From assembly GCA_018902385.1 (NCBI GenBank), contig JABSSW010000006.1, positions 868,001-932,000 of the forward strand: a DNA stretch of 64,000 nt, read 5' to 3'. Source of the stretch: Physcia stellaris (lineage: Eukaryota > Ascomycota > Lecanoromycetes > Caliciales > Physciaceae). Made by a program: the position numbers and the translations under genes. Below are positions 58,889 through 64,000 of this stretch, piece after piece. Positions within the stretch are counted from its first letter, which is position 1. Each line of letters opens with the position of its first letter. A model generated the notes under the pieces. It was not told where the DNA came from and searched no databases. It saw only the letters and a program-made list of their open reading frames with translations.

Positions 58889-60790
58889 CTAACAGCATGA
58901 CCGATCGTGTACTCTCATCCCCCGGATCCACGTCTGCAGTACTTGACCTTTCCCGTCCAGGACTACAAAATCTGCTCGTCGTCCAGGTTCAATCACTCCC
59001 CTACATACATCTCCCATGAGATTCACGACGTTCTCGGTGGCACAGCGAATAGCTTCCGGGAGGGTGCATCCACTCCATTGCCAAAGGTTGCGCACACACT
59101 CGTCAATACTGCTGCACGATCCGATAAGCGTGTCCGTCCCGTCAATCGTGACCCTGTTGCCTTCCTTTCTTTGCACGTGTGGAATTTGTGCATGGCCTGG
59201 ATAGACCCCGTCGGGCATTCCAGCCATTTCGATTGAGTCGGTGATAAGTATGCATTTAGCAGGATTAGACCGGAACGCCATCGCCAGGGTGGCAGGATGC
59301 AGATGGATACCGTCTGCAATCAGGGAGAAGTACGGTGCCTCGGACGACGCGACCAAACCAGCGAGTCCAGGTGAGCGGTGATGCAGGGGGTTCATGGCAT
59401 TGAATACATGCGTTAGCGCCCTGGCTCCTGCTCGAAGGGCGGCCATGCCAGTCTCGAAGTCGGCAGTGGAATGTCCAAGTGACACAACGACGCCATCCTC
59501 CTTGGACAGCCTCTGGACCAGCGCCTGTGAACCCTCCAACTCGGGTGCAAGAGTGACCAGCTTGATAGCCTGCATGTTTTCGCTGTCCCGAAATATAGCC
59601 TATCCGTGATGTTGGAGTCAGCATTTTCATTCGCGTGTAGCCATTGAGCTGCAAGACAGGTCCCTAAGCTTATCGCTCCCGTAACGTGTCTTAATGCTGG
59701 ATAGAGGAGCCGAAGAGGGGTAGAAAAAGGCCTCTAAACTACCTACCTCCATGGAGGTCTTTGCTGGGGTGTGCATCAAATTTTCAGCTAGCTAATGTTA
59801 GTATGGGTCTTGAGGCGACTGAGTAGAATCACTACGGACCATGAGCTCCTTTCTTGTGAGGATTGAGCCATGGGCCTTCCAAATGGCACCCTAGCAGTTC
59901 ACTGCCGCCATCAAAGGCCTGCGGTCTCAGGTATGGTAGAATCTATGAGGAGCTCAGCAATGAGTCTTCGATGTGCGATTATCCATCGAAGTAAGGTTAA
60001 AGCAGGTGTGACGATATGATGTCAATGTCGAATAGGCATGATTACATGCTCGAACTTGATGATGTCCCTATACTCCGCTTCGATATCGCCTGCTGGAGAA
60101 AAGAGAAAAGCACGCAAGAGGACATGCAGGTGCTTTAAAAAGTTACAGCTCGATGTCCATTGAGGGTCGCACTTGAGCAACGAGTCGACGTTACGAGCCC
60201 TGTCTTTTTTAGATAGACGAAACAGTGAAAGAGCAAGCAGAGCAGTTGATGACCTAACGGAACATTGTTCGCCCAGGAAAAGCCGTGACACAAAGGCCAT
60301 TCTAGGCATCATCATCTCCACAATCAAGTAATATGTGACTTATGCCAATCCAATAGACGTCATTGCATTCAATTGAAGGGCCGCAGAGTAGTCAAGATGT
60401 AAAGATCATGTCAGAGAGAAGAATGACTTGTTCGAGAGATGGCTGTAAGGATTTTATTACCTTTGCGTATACGTCGCGGGGTATAGTCGGAAGGGTAACG
60501 TAGAAGGCGCCTACTCCTTGCATCGCTAGACGACGAGATACTTGGTGGAGGTCGTTCTGATAGCTTCGAGGATCTTTGAAATTAGTAAAGTGTTTTCCAA
60601 AGCATCCGTTTGTCTGGAGTTCTACGAAAGCAGGGGCGAGAAGGGATCCTTGAAGATCCACGAAATCAGAGGGCATTTCCGCAGGCTGTTGAATGATTGA
60701 CCCCGAATTCTGGTCCACGTAGACGGACTGACTCAGTAGTTCACCATGAACGCATATCCGGCCGTTGACGAATGCTGTGATCCTCGCCAT
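58889..60790 (-). CDS. N-acetylglucosamine-6-phosphate deacetylase
   Basis: It releases acetate from GlcNAc-6-P, the second step of GlcNAc catabolism (NagA/Dac1). Four exons join in frame: 60790-60428, 59942-59840, 59787-59747, 59599-58889, giving 405 residues, normal size. Metal and active-site segments: [14 protein letters not shown] (N-terminal), [18 protein letters not shown] (HxEGPF-type metal motif), [12 protein letters not shown] (metal His), [17 protein letters not shown] (second metal His) and [16 protein letters not shown] (catalytic Asp). The amidohydrolase end reads [20 protein letters not shown]. The first intron is about 485 nt, far longer than others here. The third exon is 41 nt and the donor after GAH is unusual (GTCCGT). 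An upstream ATG at 60847 is less likely. Confidence 0.88.
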
Positions 60791-61336
60791 CTGGGGCTCC
60801 GGAAAGGCGAAAGTTCGAAAGCCCAATCGTATCCTGTGTTCCAGCAATATACGCTCCCCTCGCTCGGAGGATTTCTCAAAGTTGACCTTACCTGCGAAGC
60901 GATAAGATAGGATGAAGATGGCGCTTCGTTGTTGAGAGGTCTAAGCAGCAGCGTTCATGTATCCATTGATTGTTTTGGCAGACACAGTTCACCAGTAAGG
61001 TGCATTTCAGCTGCAGTGCTAGCCTGCTAGGCCTTCTGAGCGGCATCGGCGGGGATTCAGTAGTGTCATGGAAGCGGCTCCCTTACCTCGCTTACTCGAA
61101 CAGTGCAGTACTAGTAGTAGTACGCCAGCATGCGCGATGACGATGAGTCGGAGTGAAAAGCAAGAGGAAGCGGCTTCACCCGTTTTGGAAATCCAATTGC
61201 TTCCAATTCCATTAAGCGAGCTTTAGCTTCATGATTCGCGCCTATCCGAACCCTGTTTTATATATCCCCTTCACCTGGAACCTCACAATTGATAAAGGTC
61301 TTCTCCCACCGACTGCACAGAGATACAAGCTTCATC
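60791..61336. other. Divergent promoter region
   Basis: About 545 bp between the deacetylase (minus) and the tricalbin-like gene (plus), carrying both promoters. No gene or repeat seen. Confidence 0.5.
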
Positions 61337-64000
61337 ATGGCTTCCCGCGAACATCAACAGCAGCATGTGCCGGGCCACTACAGCGGGCAAAACAAAATCC
61401 CCGATATCAAGACCTTCATTTCTAACCTAGACAAGGAAAAGCGAGATCGAGATAAAGATGTCGATGAGCGTCGCAAAGCCGAACAGCAGAAGAAAGCTCA
61501 GGGAGGCAGCGAAGTCACCCCCCACACGCCCACCAAGGCTGGTAAGGAGGGGACATTAAGGACCGTCACCGACCCCACAACTCAAAAAGAGGTGCAAATA
61601 GAAGATGTAGATGCTGATTTCATGAGCGCCGTCGAGGACCCCAAGCTGTCGGTCCCAAATGCAAATCTCAACAGAGACACCACCGTCAAAACGGATCCAT
61701 CACAAAGTAACCCTGAATACAAGCATAATCAAGACATCACAGCACCCCCTGACCCGGTCGCCGAAGGCAGCACGTCAGATGTACCCCTCCATGGCGAGAA
61801 GACCAACATCCTGTTCCATCCTACACCCTCAGTCAGCTATGAGCCAATGTTTGCAGCCTTGGAGACAAGGGCCGGTGGGCTCTGCATTGGTGTCTTTCTT
61901 GCAGTTGTTATCCTTGGAAAATTGTTCGGTGGCTCGCTGAAAGGCTTGATTCCAACTGCTGCTTGTATAACGTCAGGGATATGGTTGTGGATGAAAGAAG
62001 TCGTGAGGAGCGGCCGCGAGGTGGAATGGTCAAGTGAACAGTCCAGAGGAGAGACGGTATGTCCATTGAACGATGATTTCGAGCATCGGTCATTGTTCGA
62101 GAGGCTGAAATATGATAGGCAACTGCGAACCTGCTACCCGAGTCCGTCGAATGGATGAACACACTGATGTCAATCATCTGGGGCCTGATCAACCCCGAGA
62201 TGTTCGCTGGAGTGGCCGACACGTTAGAGGATGTCATGGGCGCTTCAGTCCCAGGGGTCATTGAAAATGTACGTGTAGCAGAGATCAACCAGGGCAACAA
62301 TCCCATCCGCATCCTTAGTCTACGTGCCTTGCCGGACACGCATGTCAAGGAACTCAAGGATAGCATCCATGAAGAGAACAAGAAGACCAAAGACCCCCAG
62401 GAGGCGGCCGCTGCTGAAGAGGGAGGAGATTACTATAATCTTGAAGCCTCGTTCGCATATCATGCGAAACCCAGCAACGGCAAAAGTGCGTCTTCCAAAG
62501 CACGAAATATGCATATGCAGCTTGTTTTCTACCTTGGCATCAAAGGTCTTTTTGGAGTCCCACTGCCAATCTTTGTGGAGCTGCAAGGGCTAGTCGGGAC
62601 GGTACGACTACGTCTACAGATGACTCCAGATCCGCCTTTCCTGAAGACATTGACGTTCACCCTCATGGGACTACCCCAGGTCCAGGCCGGCTGTATACCC
62701 ATGGTTGAGAAGGGAGTCAATATCTTGAATTTACCGTTGATATCAAACTTTGTCAATTACGCCATCGGAGCTGCAGCTAGCATGTATGTAGCTCCGAAGT
62801 CGATGTCGCTAGATATGGGTGCAATGCTTGCTGGTGACGACATTCAAAAGGACACCATCGCCATGGGGGTTATGTGGATCCGTATCCATCGAGCGACAGG
62901 CCTAAGCAAGCAGGATAAGCGAGGTAGCAAAGGTGGTGGTTCAGATCCTTACATCACCCTCTCATTCTCGAAGTTTAGCAAGCCAATGTACTGTACCCGT
63001 GTGATCACCGACGATCTAAATCCAATCTGGGAAGAAACGGCAGCGTGAGTTTACTAACCCTTTTCCAGCGTGATATCACTGATAATCGACAGATTGCTCG
63101 TTACACCAGAGCACATCAAAGCGGACGAGCAACTAAGTGTGGAGTTATGGGATTCTGATCGCTCCAGCGCAGATGATATTGTCGGCAAAATTGAGCTGTC
63201 GATGCAGAAAATGATACAGCACCCCGGAAAAATGTACCCCCAAGTATCGAAATTAAGGGGAATGGAAGCCGACAGCGAGATGCCTGGTGAGTTACGTTGG
63301 GAAGTTGGGTATTTTGGCAAACCGCATTTCAGACCTGCTCTAAGGACGGACGGCAAGAACCCAGCGTTACCAAAGGAGCTCCAAGACAAACAGGAGTTAC
63401 AGGACGAGAAGGGAAATCTAAACAGCGATTACGCTGACGCGGTAGCTCACACACCTCCGGACCCCCTTTGGCCCAGCGGTATCTGCAGTGTGGTCATTCA
63501 CCAAATTGTCAACCTTGAGCTCGAGAACATCCAAGGTAGTGAAGGGAACAGAAAAGGCAGAGAGTACGAGCCTGCTCGGGAAGCTGGCGAGAACACTGAG
63601 GAAGAGAGCAAAAAACTTCCAAGCAGCTACTGCACCATTTTGTTCAACGATCAATTGGTGAGCTTTGTCATGATCCGTTGCGTGACTCGGCTAACACATG
63701 CAGGTTTATCGTACCCGTGCCAAGGTTGTCAGCAGCAAGCCAATCTTCAATGCTGGGACTGAGAGATTTATGAGGGACTGGAGATCGGGCATCGTGACGA
63801 TCACTGTACGTGATCAACGTCACAGAGAGCATGATCCCATCCTTGGCGTTGTGCCTCTGAGATTATCGGATATTCTGCAAACGAGTTCCCAAGTCACTCG
63901 ATGGTATCCGCTTGATGGTGGCATTGTGAGTCCGGTTTGGTTCTCTACGTAATTGTGGTACTAATCCCTCCAGGGGTTCGGACGCATACGTGTATCACTG
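61337..64000 (+). CDS. Tricalbin-like SMP/C2 membrane-tether protein, partial
   Basis: Tricalbins and extended synaptotagmins tether the ER to the plasma membrane and move lipid. Exons in the window: 61337-62056, 62119-63044, 63093-63657, 63704-63925 and 63974 onward, in frame; the 3' end is beyond the window. Residues 1-175 are polar with a Lys/Glu-rich helix. A hydrophobic hairpin follows at ~180-215 (CIGVFLAVVILGKLFG, then GLIPTAACITSGIWLWM). The SMP domain spans ~245-460, starting ESVEWMNTLMSIIWGLINPE, with MHMQLVFYLGIKGLFGVPLP inside. The first C2 domain follows (MWIRIHRATGLSKQD; DPYITLSF; TRVITDDLNPIWEET; VELWDSDRSSADDIVGK), with Asp residues suited to calcium binding, and a second C2-like region begins after 63480. 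Confidence 0.88.

Overview
The window is nuclear DNA of a filamentous ascomycete (Pezizomycotina; class not resolved). The evidence is compact genes with short introns (mostly 40-70 nt, GTRNGN donors, CTRAC/CTNAC branch sites), fungal gene families such as Cdc4, Mlp1, Hop1, FacA and the Uds1-type septation protein, and a left edge of very AT-rich repeat DNA damaged in a RIP-like way.

Region 1-6545 is a relic block. It holds the fossil of a Ty3/gypsy LTR retroelement on the minus strand (integrase-side sequence at the window edge, then RT, protease and Gag regions rightward) plus an unidentified remnant near 6.1-6.45 kb. Its striking property is the mutation context: C survives almost only before A or G, and G almost only after C or T. 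CpC and GpG are essentially absent and CpT and ApG very rare, while CpA and CpG remain common. This is not the CpA preference of classical RIP and is the best candidate here for an undescribed process.

From 6.8 kb the DNA is normal gene space: ATP5 (OSCP), FMC1, EngB/MRX8 GTPase, a 2EXR/F-box-like protein, a leucine-rich-repeat protein, the meiotic helicase MER3/HFM1, a large disordered protein, HOP1, CDC4, an MDP-1 phosphatase, dynactin p27 (DCTN6), the nuclear-basket protein MLP1/TPR, TFIIE-beta, COQ3, a gene-poor stretch of 3.8 kb, a Uds1-like septation protein, a small Cys-rich protein, mitochondrial GrpE, mitochondrial Phe-tRNA synthetase, an unknown intron-rich gene, a secreted alpha/beta hydrolase, acetyl-CoA synthetase, GlcNAc-6-phosphate deacetylase and a tricalbin-like protein that runs off the right end.

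Gene models were spliced by eye. Those given exon by exon keep the reading frame throughout. HOP1 (about 12 exons, no exon long enough to be obvious) was found only by following conserved HORMA, PHD and winged-helix sequence through its introns.

Functional groupings: six products are probably mitochondrial (ATP5, FMC1, EngB, COQ3, GrpE, PheRS). ATP5 and FMC1, both serving F1Fo ATP synthase, are adjacent. HOP1 and MER3, both acting in meiotic crossover formation, lie one gene apart. GlcNAc-6-P deacetylase, which releases acetate, sits directly upstream of acetyl-CoA synthetase, which activates acetate. No tRNA, rRNA, CRISPR, telomere repeat or secondary-metabolite cluster was found.
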